A DNA stretch of 64,000 nt from Phosphoribacter sp037045045. GTDB taxonomy: Bacteria > Actinomycetota > Actinomycetes > Actinomycetales > Dermatophilaceae. Where the stretch lies: positions 1-64,000 of the forward strand of contig JBAOHL010000007.1 in NCBI GenBank assembly GCA_037045045.1. Direction: 5' to 3'. A model generated the notes under the pieces. The model was not told the DNA's origin. It did not search any database and saw nothing but the letters and a program-made list of their open reading frames with translations. Numbering within the stretch: position 1 is the first letter of the stretch; each line of letters begins with the position of its first letter. This document shows positions 25,670 to 34,660 of this stretch, in pieces. Made by a program: the position numbers and the translations under genes.

Positions 25670-28189
25670 TCAATGCCCAGTTCTGCTGCCCAGCCCCTTG
25701 CTCAGGTGTTGCAGCAGCGTCGCCGCTGCGCTCTTGTCCAGCGGGTGATTCCCGTTCCCGCACTTCGGGGACTGGATGCACGACGGACAGCCCGTCGCGC
25801 ATGGACACGTCCGCACGGCGTTCGTGGTCGCCGTCAGCCAGGCCACCGCGTGGGCGTAACCCGCGGCGGCGAAACCCGCGCCGCCGGGAACGCCGTCGTA
25901 GACCAGCACGGTTGGCGTCCCCGTGTCGGGGTGACAGGGCGTCGATACGCCACCAACGTCCCATCGGTCCACGGTGACGACCAACGGGAGCAGTCCGATG
26001 GCGGCGTGCTCGGCCGCGTGCAAGGCTCCCGGAAGGCGTCCGTCGTCGACCCCGACGGACGACCACCCCCCGTCCTCGATCGTCCACCACACCGCCTGAG
26101 TGACCATCGTCCGTTCCGGCAGGTCCAGGGGGTGCTCGCCGAGCACCGAACCCCAAGGGTCGCGCCGGACGAACGACACCACGCGACTGCGGATCTCGAC
26201 GCTGCCGCGATAGATCCCGCCGCGGATCGCGCCGTCTCGCCACTCGACCCCGTCGACCGCGTCGGCGAGCCCGAACTCGGCGACCGACCGAGCCTGGGTC
26301 GTCCAGCCCGGATCTCCGGCGAGGACCAAGGCGACCCCGGCCTGCTGGTCGAGTCCCACCACGACGTGGGCACTGCCCTGGTGCAGGTAGACCGCACCGG
26401 GGTGCACCGTCGCGTCGGCACGCGTCGCGTCGACGTGGCCGAGCACCCGACCGGTGCCCTGCTCGACGACACGCACGCTGCCCACGGCGGCGCGCAGCCG
26501 GACGCTGCCCGCCGGGGAATGCGGCCCCGTCCAGAACCACCCCGCCGGCCGACGGCGCAGGACGCCCTGGTCGACGAGATCGGCGAGCAGGTCGGGCATC
26601 GTCGGGCCGAACACGCCGACATCGGCGTCGGTCAGCGGGAGCTCGGCCGCGGCGGCGACCAGGTGCGCGCCCAGGACGTAAGGGTTGCCCGGGTCGACGA
26701 CGGCCGCCTCGGCCGGCTCGCCGAAGATCGCCTCGGGGTGCCGCACGAGATACGCGTCGAGAGGATCCTCGCCGGCGACGAGGATCGCCAGCGACTCCCG
26801 CCCACGCCGTCCGGCGCGACCGATCTGCTGACGGAACGACGCCCGTGTCCCCGGCCATCCGGCAACGACCACGGCGTCGAGCCCGGCGATGTCGACCCCG
26901 AGCTCGAGGGCGGCAGTCGCGGCGAGCCCGCGCAGCCGTCCCGACCGCAACCGGTCCTCCAGGGCGCGACGTTCCTCGGGCAAGAACCCTCCCCGGTATG
27001 CCGCGACGTCGAGCACCGGGGCGGCTCCGGGTGTGTCCGCCTCGCCGAGGCGGCGCCGAGCGGCGCCTGCCATGGTCTCGACGCCCACGCGTGACCGGGC
27101 GAAGGCAACGGTTTGCGCGCCCTGGGCGACCAGGTCGGCGAGGATCTCGGCCGACTCGGCGAGAGTGCTGGGTCGACCCCTCGGGCCGTCCGGGGTGCTC
27201 GCCGCGCCGGATCGGCGCCCGACCGGCTCCCACAGCGCCACTGTCGCCGACGCGCGAGGGGACGTGTCCGTAGTGAGGGCACGCACCGGCATACCGAGCA
27301 AGGCGGTGGCGTGCTCGGCCGAGGAGCCGGTCGTCGCGGACGCGAAGACGAACACCGGAGTGGCCCGATACCGCGCGCAGACCCGACGCAACCGCCGCAG
27401 GACCAGCGCGACGTGCGACCCGAATATCCCCCGGTAGACGTGACATTCGTCGACGACGACATAGGTCAGCGCCCGCAGGAACGATGCCCAGTGCTCGTGC
27501 CCGGGCAAGAGGGTCTGGTGCAGCAGGTCGGGGTTGGTCAGCACGTATGCCGCGTGCTCGCGCACCCAGCGGCGCTCCTCGGAGGGCGTGTCGCCGTCGT
27601 AGGTGGCCACCCGGAGGCCCGGCAGGGCGAGGGCGTGCAGTCGAGCGAGTTGGTCGTGAGCGAGTGCCTTGGTCGGGGCCAGATACAGCGCGCTGGCCCC
27701 CCGACCGGTCGGTGCCCGCGACCCGTCGAGCAGGTCGCTGAGCACCGGAACGAGGTAGCCGAGCGACTTGCCCGATGCCGTGCCGGTGGCTAGGACGACG
27801 TGCTCGCCGGCGTGGACGGCCTCGGCTGCCTCGCGCTGGTGCGACCACAACCGCCCCAGGCCCGCCCCGGTCAGTGCAGCGGCCAGAGGCGGGCAGACCC
27901 ACGGGGGCAGCTCGTCGGTGCTCTCCGAACGTGGCGGCTCCCGGTGGACGTGCCTCAGGCTGGCCTCTGCTCGTCGCTCGACAAGCCGAGCCAGGGCCCG
28001 ACGCGGATCGAACGGCGCGTCCGGCGACTCAACGTCCGGCGGGGCGTGCCGCGGATCCGCCTGTGCCCGCGCCGACTCGTCGTCCGTCGGCGGGACCTGC
28101 GGCCGCGACCGGCCTCCGCGCAGCGCGTCCGCCGTGCGGGCTCGAGGCGTCGCGCCCGGCTCGTCGTCGCGCGTGCGTGGGCCGTCCAT
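25670..28189 (-). CDS. DEAD/DEAH-box helicase with DUF1998 domain (MrfA/Lhr-like)
   Basis: This 839-residue superfamily 2 helicase has motif Q/I (LWSHQREAAEAVHAGEHVV, then ATGTASGKSLGYLVP near residue 130), DECH box (VVVDECHVYRG), SAT (FASATTG) and motif VI (QQIGRAGRRG). The C-terminal domain ends with four cysteines in CPCATGCPSCIQSPKCG, the zinc-binding signature of DUF1998. This order matches Bacillus MrfA, a DNA-repair helicase, and its actinobacterial relatives. The ATG at 28189 lies 65 bases from the divergent STAS gene. Confidence 0.9.
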   Translation of the reverse strand: MDGPRTRDDEPGATPRARTADALRGGRSRPQVPPTDDESARAQADPRHAPPDVESPDAPFDPRRALARLVERRAEASLRHVHREPPRSESTDELPPWVCPPLAAALTGAGLGRLWSHQREAAEAVHAGEHVVLATGTASGKSLGYLVPVLSDLLDGSRAPTGRGASALYLAPTKALAHDQLARLHALALPGLRVATYDGDTPSEERRWVREHAAYVLTNPDLLHQTLLPGHEHWASFLRALTYVVVDECHVYRGIFGSHVALVLRRLRRVCARYRATPVFVFASATTGSSAEHATALLGMPVRALTTDTSPRASATVALWEPVGRRSGAASTPDGPRGRPSTLAESAEILADLVAQGAQTVAFARSRVGVETMAGAARRRLGEADTPGAAPVLDVAAYRGGFLPEERRALEDRLRSGRLRGLAATAALELGVDIAGLDAVVVAGWPGTRASFRQQIGRAGRRGRESLAILVAGEDPLDAYLVRHPEAIFGEPAEAAVVDPGNPYVLGAHLVAAAAELPLTDADVGVFGPTMPDLLADLVDQGVLRRRPAGWFWTGPHSPAGSVRLRAAVGSVRVVEQGTGRVLGHVDATRADATVHPGAVYLHQGSAHVVVGLDQQAGVALVLAGDPGWTTQARSVAEFGLADAVDGVEWRDGAIRGGIYRGSVEIRSRVVSFVRRDPWGSVLGEHPLDLPERTMVTQAVWWTIEDGGWSSVGVDDGRLPGALHAAEHAAIGLLPLVVTVDRWDVGGVSTPCHPDTGTPTVLVYDGVPGGAGFAAAGYAHAVAWLTATTNAVRTCPCATGCPSCIQSPKCGNGNHPLDKSAAATLLQHLSKGLGSRTGH

Positions 28190-28253
28190 GTTGTGCCAAC
28201 GGTACGGTCCGGGGGTACGGTGCTGGGGCAGGAGGACGCCGAGGAGGGGACTC

Positions 28254-28580
28254 GTGGATCTGGTCTTGTCGACCACGCCCCAGGGGGTGCGCATCATCGT
28301 CCACGTGGCCGGTGAGGTCGACGTCTACACCGCCCCCGAGTTGCGTCGCGAACTGGATACCCACATCCACGGCGGCTGCCGGGACCTCGTCGTCGATCTG
28401 GCCAAGGTGACGTTCATGGACTCGACCGGTCTGGGAGTGCTGGTCGGCCGACTCAAGCTGGTCCGGGCCCAGGGCGGCACCATGCGCATCCTCGGGGCGA
28501 CCGAACGGGTGCTCAAGGTCTTCACCATCACCGGCCTGGACCGCGTCTTCGACATCGTCGACGCACTCGGCGACGTCTGA
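28254..28580 (+). CDS. STAS-domain anti-sigma factor antagonist
   Basis: This 108-residue SpoIIAA/RsbV-type protein releases sigma factors by binding an anti-sigma kinase. The phosphorylatable Ser is in VTFMDSTGLGVLVGRL near residue 57, and the N-terminal EVDVYTAPELRREL is typical. The GTG follows a strong GAGGAGGGGA. No anti-sigma kinase or sigma factor is adjacent, so partners must be elsewhere. Confidence 0.93.
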   Translation: MDLVLSTTPQGVRIIVHVAGEVDVYTAPELRRELDTHIHGGCRDLVVDLAKVTFMDSTGLGVLVGRLKLVRAQGGTMRILGATERVLKVFTITGLDRVFDIVDALGDV

Positions 28581-28826
28581 GCTTCGGGAGTCTCGGATCG
28601 GCCGCCCTCGCGTCCGGTCGACGTGCTCCGTGTGGAACCGCTTGCCCCCTCGAGTGTGCCCAACACCACACGGGCGATTGTGCGTTAGGCCACAGGTGTC
28701 ACAGCCGACACGCCCATGACCGGAAACCACAGGGACCGGTAGCGTTCCCTCAACCGGTCGTGCTCCCGGCCTGGGCGGTCCGCTTTGGCCGGTCGAAGAG
28801 CGCCCGACGGCGCCGAGGAGGAGCAG

Positions 28827-31136
28827 ATGATCTCAGCCGTACCCGCAGCAGGCACGATCGATCTCCAGGGGACCAACCAGACCCTGGTCATCGGCGTACT
28901 CGTCATCGCCCTCATCGCCCTGGCCATGGGGGTGATGTTCCGGTCGCAAGTTCTCGCGGCCGACGCCGGCACAGAAAAGATGCGCGAGATCGGTGCCGCC
29001 GTCGAGGAGGGGGCCCAGGCCTACCTGGCCCGCCAGTTCAAGACGCTCGGCGGCTTCGTCGTCCTGGTCTTCTTGTTGCTGTTCCTGCTGCCCGCGGACA
29101 CCTTCTCCATCAAGGTGGGCCGCTCGCTCTTCTTCGTGGTCGGCGCGGTCTTCTCCGCGATGATCGGCTACCTCGGCATGTCGCTGGCGGTCAAGGCCAA
29201 CGTCCGGGTGGCTGCCGCCGCGCGAGTCGGCAGCCGCGAGGGCGGTATGCGGATCGCCTTCCGCACTGGTGGGACCGTGGGCATGGCGACCGTGGGCCTC
29301 GGGCTGACCGGCGCCTCGATCGTCGTGTTGCTCTTCCGGGGCGACGCGCCGAAGGTCCTCGAGGGCTTCGGCTTCGGCGCGGCCCTGCTCGCGATGTTCA
29401 TGCGCGTCGGCGGCGGCATCTTCACCAAGGCTGCCGACGTCGGTGCCGACCTCGTCGGCAAGGTCGAGGCCGGCATCCCCGAGGACGACCCGCGCAACGC
29501 GGCGACCATCGCGGACAACGTCGGCGACAACGTCGGCGACTGCGCGGGCATGGCGGCGGACCTCTTCGAGTCGTATGCCGTAATGCTCGTCGCTGCGCTC
29601 ATCCTCGGCTCCTCGGCGCTGGGCACCGAGGGCCTCGTCTTCCCGCTCATCGTCCCGGCGATCGGTGCCGTGACGGCAATCATCGGCGTGTACATCACCC
29701 GGGTGAAGGGCAACGAGAACGGCCTCACGGCGATCAACCGCGGGTTCTACATCTCGGCCCTCATCTCGGCCGTCTTGTCCGTCGGCGCCGCGTTCGTCTA
29801 CCTGCCGCAGTCGATCGGCGACACCACGGGCCTGCGCACCCGCGCATCCCTGGCGGTCATCTGCGGCATCGTCCTGGCCGGCGTCATCCTCTGGCTCACC
29901 GGGTACTTCACCGGCACGACCTCCAAGCCCACCAAGGATGTCGCCCGCACCTCGCTCACCGGCCCGGCCACCGTCGTGCTGTCGGGCATCGGCGTCGGTC
30001 TCGAGTCGGCCGTCTACACCGCGGTCATCATCGGCGGTGGCGTCTACACGGCATACCTGCTCGGCGGCGGCGTCATGGGTCTGTCGCTGTTCTTCATCGC
30101 CCTGGCCGGCTGTGGGTTGCTCACCACGGTCGGCGTCATCGTCGCGATGGACACCTTCGGCCCGGTCTCGGACAACGCCCAGGGCATTGCCGAGATGTCC
30201 CACGACGTCGACGAGAACGGCGCCCGGATCCTCACCGACCTCGACGCGGTAGGCAACACGACGAAGGCCATCACCAAGGGCATTGCCATCGCCACGGCCG
30301 TTATCGCGGCAACGGCGCTGTTCGGCTCGTTCAACGAGGCCTGGCGAACGGCGGTCGAGGCGCTCGGCGAGGTCAAGGTCACCGCGACCGAGCGGGCCTG
30401 GTTCGACCTGGAGATCACTACCCCGAATACCCTCATCGGTGCGCTCATCGGGGCGGCGGTGGTCTTCCTCTTCTCGGGCTTGGCCATCAACGCGGTGACC
30501 CGAGCCGCCGGCGCGATCATCTTCGAGGTGCGCCGCCAGATCCGCGAGATTCCCGGGATTATGGAGGGCACGGCCAAGCCCGAGTACGGCAAGGTCGTCG
30601 ACATCTGCACCCGCGATTCGCTGCGTGAGTTGGCCACTCCCGGGCTGCTCGCCGCGTTGACCCCGATCCTCGTCGGCTTCGGCTTCGGCATCGGCGCGCT
30701 GGCCGGGTTCCTCGCCGGCGCGATCACCGCCGGCTGCCTCATGGCGGTGTTCCTCGCCAACTCCGGTGGCGCCTGGGACAACGCGAAGAAGATCGTCGAG
30801 GACGGCCACCACGGCGGCAAGGGCACCGAGGCGCACGCCGCCACGGTTATCGGCGACACCGTCGGCGACCCGTTCAAGGACACCGCCGGCCCGGCCATCA
30901 ACCCGCTCATCAAGGTCATGAACCTCGTGTCGGTGCTCATCGCCCCGGCCGTGGTCACCCTGAGCATCGGCCCGGGTGCCAACAACATGCTGCGGTACGG
31001 CATCGGTGCGCTGGCCGGCGTCATCATCATCGTCGCGGTCGGCATCGCCAAGGCCCGCAGCCTGTCCATCGGCAGTGACCACCACGACCCGACCCACCAC
31101 GACGACGTCGTTGCGGAGATCGACGCGGAGGCCTGA
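28827..31136 (+). CDS. hppA: K+-independent proton-pumping membrane pyrophosphatase
   Basis: This 769-residue protein has about 16 helices and couples hydrolysis of pyrophosphate to proton export. The substrate site includes GADLVGKVEAGIPEDDPRN and the DNVGDNVGDCAGMAADLFESY repeat near residue 230, and NAKKIVEDG with GDTVGDPFKDTAGPA near 660-690. At the position that separates ion dependence it reads GNTTKAITKG, with Lys, the mark of K+-independent enzymes. GAGGAGGAGC precedes the ATG. A strong terminator follows. Confidence 0.96.
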   Translation: MISAVPAAGTIDLQGTNQTLVIGVLVIALIALAMGVMFRSQVLAADAGTEKMREIGAAVEEGAQAYLARQFKTLGGFVVLVFLLLFLLPADTFSIKVGRSLFFVVGAVFSAMIGYLGMSLAVKANVRVAAAARVGSREGGMRIAFRTGGTVGMATVGLGLTGASIVVLLFRGDAPKVLEGFGFGAALLAMFMRVGGGIFTKAADVGADLVGKVEAGIPEDDPRNAATIADNVGDNVGDCAGMAADLFESYAVMLVAALILGSSALGTEGLVFPLIVPAIGAVTAIIGVYITRVKGNENGLTAINRGFYISALISAVLSVGAAFVYLPQSIGDTTGLRTRASLAVICGIVLAGVILWLTGYFTGTTSKPTKDVARTSLTGPATVVLSGIGVGLESAVYTAVIIGGGVYTAYLLGGGVMGLSLFFIALAGCGLLTTVGVIVAMDTFGPVSDNAQGIAEMSHDVDENGARILTDLDAVGNTTKAITKGIAIATAVIAATALFGSFNEAWRTAVEALGEVKVTATERAWFDLEITTPNTLIGALIGAAVVFLFSGLAINAVTRAAGAIIFEVRRQIREIPGIMEGTAKPEYGKVVDICTRDSLRELATPGLLAALTPILVGFGFGIGALAGFLAGAITAGCLMAVFLANSGGAWDNAKKIVEDGHHGGKGTEAHAATVIGDTVGDPFKDTAGPAINPLIKVMNLVSVLIAPAVVTLSIGPGANNMLRYGIGALAGVIIIVAVGIAKARSLSIGSDHHDPTHHDDVVAEIDAEA

Positions 31137-31153
31137 GCCGACCGGTCACACAG

Positions 31154-31190
31154 CAACGGGCCGCGACCCCCTCGGGGGCGCGGCCCGTTG
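31154..31190 (+). terminator. hppA terminator
   Basis: CAACGGGCCGCG pairs with CGCGGCCCGTTG around a CCCCTCGGGG inner stem, 17 bases past the hppA stop. Confidence 0.85.
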
Positions 31191-31274
31191 GCGTCGGGCG
31201 GGCCGTCGGATCCGGTCGACAAGCGAGCCCAGGCCCGCGACCCGCCGGTGCGCGGACGGCATACCCTGTCCGAC

Positions 31275-32774
31275 GTGACCACCTGGCCCGTCGCCGACGC
31301 CGCGCTCGTCGCCGCCCTGCGCGCCGACCTCGAGGCGGCCGGCTACACCGTCGAGGGGGTCCGGGCCGCGTTGGGGCCGGTCGCCGAAGGGGCCCTGCAC
31401 CGCGAGCAGCGCCTACCCGCCGACCTGGCCACGCGTGACGTCCCCGACCCGGTCGCCGTGCTCGTGCGCCTCTTCGCCCTGGGGTTCCCCGTCGCGTGGG
31501 ACGACGCCGACCGGGCCCTGCCGACGCTGCGCGCCGACGGGGCCGTGCGTCTGGGTCTGGCCCGCGCCGAGGGCGCCGACCTGCGCGCCACCGCCGACCT
31601 GCGGCCCTACGCGGACGAGACCCACCGCTGGTGGGTCGCCTCGGACCTGTCCGAGATCGCCACCGGCCAGCCGCTGCCGCAGACCCACGTCCTGGGCGTC
31701 GGCAACGCCTCGACGACGCTCGCGCAGTGGACGGTCCGTCGCCCGGTCGCCCGCGCGCTCGACCTCGGCGTGGGCAGCGGCGTGCAGTCCCTGCATCTGG
31801 CGACGCACTGCGGCGAGATCGTCGGCACCGACGTGTCGGCCCGGGCGCTGGGCTTCGCCCGTTTCAACGCCCTGCTCAACCATCTGGCGATCGACCTGCG
31901 CCGCGGGAGCCTGCTCGAGCCGGTGGCCGGCGAACGCTTCGACCTCGTCGTGAGCAACCCGCCCTTCGTCATCACCCCGCGGGTCCCCGGCGTGCCGCAC
32001 TTCCAGTACCGCGACGGCGGGCTCGTCGGCGACGGCGTCGTCGAGGCCCTCGTCCGTACGGTCGGCGACCACCTCGACCCCGGCGGCGTCGCCCAGTTCA
32101 TCGGCAACTGGGAGATCCCCCGCGACGGACAGTGGCGCGCCCGGTGGCGGGACTGGCTCGAGGGCACCGGGTTGGATGCCTGGGTCATCCAGCGCGACGT
32201 GCAGGACCCGGCCGAGTACGCCGAGATCTGGGCCCGCGACGGGGGCACCGTGGCGGGCGTGCCGGGCTCGGAGCACATGTATGCCGCGTGGCTGGCCGAC
32301 TTCGCCGACCGCGACGTGGCCGCCATTGGCTTCGGGGTGGTGATCCTGCAGCGGCCGACCTCGACCCGCCCGCCGTGGGTCGACCTCGTCGAGGTGCCCG
32401 GGCCGGTGGCCCCGGGCGTCGGGGCGGCCGTCGACGCTGGGCTCGCGGCGCGGACCGCCCTGGCCGAGGGCGGCGAGACGCTGCTGCTGGGCACGGCGTG
32501 GCGCGCGGCCCCCGACGTCGTCGAGGAGCGGCATACCCGCGCCGGAGCGCCGGATCCGGCGGTCATCCTCGCCCGGCAGGGCTCGGGCCTGCGCCGCGCC
32601 GTCGTCCTCGACACCGCGACGGCCGGGCTGCTCTCGGTCAGCGACGGCTCGCTCTCGGCCCGCGCTGCCCTGCACGCCGTGGCCGAGCTTGTCGACGCCG
32701 ACCCGCAGCGGACGATCGCTAACGCCCTGCCGATCCTGCACGACCTCGTCGCCGACGGCCTGCTCGTGAGGTAG
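31275..32774 (+). CDS. Class I SAM-dependent methyltransferase (N-terminal DUF7059-type)
   Basis: This 499-residue protein has an N-terminal helical domain (about 1-130), then a Rossmann methyltransferase core with ARALDLGVGSGVQSLHLA near residue 160 and the VVSNPPFV motif near 230. NPPF/NPPY marks N- or O-methylation of nucleic acids, proteins or small amides. The C-terminal 170 residues are specific to the actinobacterial family. The GTG start lies just after a GGCATACC element. No partner gene is linked; the substrate is unknown. Confidence 0.82.
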   Translation: MTTWPVADAALVAALRADLEAAGYTVEGVRAALGPVAEGALHREQRLPADLATRDVPDPVAVLVRLFALGFPVAWDDADRALPTLRADGAVRLGLARAEGADLRATADLRPYADETHRWWVASDLSEIATGQPLPQTHVLGVGNASTTLAQWTVRRPVARALDLGVGSGVQSLHLATHCGEIVGTDVSARALGFARFNALLNHLAIDLRRGSLLEPVAGERFDLVVSNPPFVITPRVPGVPHFQYRDGGLVGDGVVEALVRTVGDHLDPGGVAQFIGNWEIPRDGQWRARWRDWLEGTGLDAWVIQRDVQDPAEYAEIWARDGGTVAGVPGSEHMYAAWLADFADRDVAAIGFGVVILQRPTSTRPPWVDLVEVPGPVAPGVGAAVDAGLAARTALAEGGETLLLGTAWRAAPDVVEERHTRAGAPDPAVILARQGSGLRRAVVLDTATAGLLSVSDGSLSARAALHAVAELVDADPQRTIANALPILHDLVADGLLVR

Positions 32775-32923
32775 CCGGGTCGGATCCCAGGCAGATCGAC
32801 GAAATCCTTGACCCTCCCGTGGCGTTATCCGAGAGGATCGACCTCGGCCCGGCGTCGGCGACCCACCGGCATCCCGGGCGAGTCGGCACCGATCCGGCCC
32901 CACCAGCACACCGAAGGAGCCCC

Positions 32924-34660
32924 ATGCTCTGGCGTCTGATCCGCTCGGGTCTCGCCCCTCACCGCGGCGCCATCTGGACCATCGTCGTGCTCCAACTCGG
33001 CAGCGCCATCGCCAACCTCTACCTGCCCCACCTCAACGCGTCGATCATCGACGACGGGGTGGCCAAGGGCGACACGGGCTACATCCTCAGTTCCGGGGGG
33101 GTCATGCTCGCGGTGAGCCTCGTGCAGATCGCCGCGTCCGTGTATGCCGTGTACCTCGCCGCCCGCAGTTCGATGGCCTTCGGACGAGACACCCGGGCCA
33201 CGGTGTTCCACCGGGTCGGGCAGTTCTCGGCCCGCGAGGTCGCCCAGTTCGGCGCGCCCACCCTCATCAGCCGCTCCACCAACGACGTCCAGCAGATCCA
33301 GATGCTCGTCTTCATGGCCCTGGCCCTCATGGTCGGCGCGCCCATCGTCATGGTCGGCGGCGTCATCATGGCCATGCGCACCGACGTCGGCCTCTCGTGG
33401 CTGCTCGCCGTGGCCGTGCCGGTGCTCGGCCTGTCGGTGGGGCTCATCCTGCGCCGGATGTTGCCGCGGTTCCGGGTCATGCAGACCTCCATCGACTCGG
33501 TCAACCGGATCCTGCGCGAACAGATCACCGGCATCCGAGTGGTCCGCGCGTTCGTCCGCGAGCCGTTCGAGCAGGCCCGCTTCGCCGAGGCCAATACCTC
33601 CCTGACCGGGGCTTCCCTCGCGGTCGGCCGCCTGATGGCCTTCGTCTTCCCGCTGGTGATGTTCATCCTCAACGTCTCGACGGTCGCGGTCCTGTGGTTC
33701 GGGTCGCACCGGATCGACGCCGGCGACATGCAGGTCGGGGCGCTCACCGCGTTCATGAGCTACCTCATGCAGATCCTCATGTCGGTGATGATGGCAACGA
33801 TGATGTCGATGATGATTCCGCGGGCCTCGGTGTCCGCCGAACGCATCGGCGAGGTCCTTTCGACCGAGACCTCGGTCACCGTGCCCACCTCGCCCGACAC
33901 GCAACTGGCCCGCCCGGCCGGGGTGCGCTTCGAGGACGTCGACTTCCACTACCCGGGGGCCGAGGCCGCGGTCCTGCACGGCATCACGTTCGAGGCCAAG
34001 CCGGGCCAGACCACGGCGATCATCGGCTCCACCGGCGCGGGCAAGACGACGCTGGTGGGCCTGGTGCCCAGGCTCTTCGACGTCACCGGCGGCCGTGTCC
34101 TCGTCGGCGGAGTGGACGTGCGCGACGCCGAGCCCGACGCCCTGTGGTCCCGGCTCGGGCTCGTGCCGCAGAAGCCGTACCTCTTCTCCGGCACGGTCGC
34201 CTCGAACCTGCGCTACGGCAAGCCCGACGCCACCGACGAGCAGTTGTGGGAGGCGCTGCGGATCGCCCAGGCCGAGGACTTCGTCCGGGCCATGGACGGC
34301 GGCCTCGAGGCGTCCATCGCCCAGGGCGGCACCAACGTCTCGGGCGGGCAACGCCAACGACTGGCCATCGCCCGAGCCGTGGTCCGCCGACCGGACGTCT
34401 ACTTGTTCGACGACGCCTTCTCGGCCCTCGACGTGGCCACCGACGCCCGGCTGCGAGCCGCCCTGCGGCCAGTCACCGAAGAGGCCACCGTCCTCGTCGT
34501 GGCCCAGCGGGTGTCGACGATCGTCGACGCCGACCAGATCATCGTCCTCGAGGACGGCCACGTCGTCGGCCGCGGGCGGCATACCGAGTTGTTGACGTCC
34601 TGCCCGACCTACCAGGAGATCGTCGTCTCGCAACGGGCCGCCGAGGAGGTGGCCGCATGA
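32924..34660 (+). CDS. ABC exporter half-transporter, subunit A
   Basis: This 578-residue fusion has a six-helix transmembrane domain (about 1-310) and a nucleotide-binding domain. Walker A is IGSTGAGKTTLV near residue 365, the signature is NVSGGQRQRLAIARA near 473, and the Walker B region YLFDDAFSALD ends in Asp rather than Glu, suggesting a degenerate catalytic site. It overlaps subunit B by four bases, so the pair forms a heterodimeric exporter of the TmrAB/BmrCD kind with one weak and one consensus site. Substrate unknown. GAAGGAG precedes the ATG. Confidence 0.9.
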   Translation: MLWRLIRSGLAPHRGAIWTIVVLQLGSAIANLYLPHLNASIIDDGVAKGDTGYILSSGGVMLAVSLVQIAASVYAVYLAARSSMAFGRDTRATVFHRVGQFSAREVAQFGAPTLISRSTNDVQQIQMLVFMALALMVGAPIVMVGGVIMAMRTDVGLSWLLAVAVPVLGLSVGLILRRMLPRFRVMQTSIDSVNRILREQITGIRVVRAFVREPFEQARFAEANTSLTGASLAVGRLMAFVFPLVMFILNVSTVAVLWFGSHRIDAGDMQVGALTAFMSYLMQILMSVMMATMMSMMIPRASVSAERIGEVLSTETSVTVPTSPDTQLARPAGVRFEDVDFHYPGAEAAVLHGITFEAKPGQTTAIIGSTGAGKTTLVGLVPRLFDVTGGRVLVGGVDVRDAEPDALWSRLGLVPQKPYLFSGTVASNLRYGKPDATDEQLWEALRIAQAEDFVRAMDGGLEASIAQGGTNVSGGQRQRLAIARAVVRRPDVYLFDDAFSALDVATDARLRAALRPVTEEATVLVVAQRVSTIVDADQIIVLEDGHVVGRGRHTELLTSCPTYQEIVVSQRAAEEVAA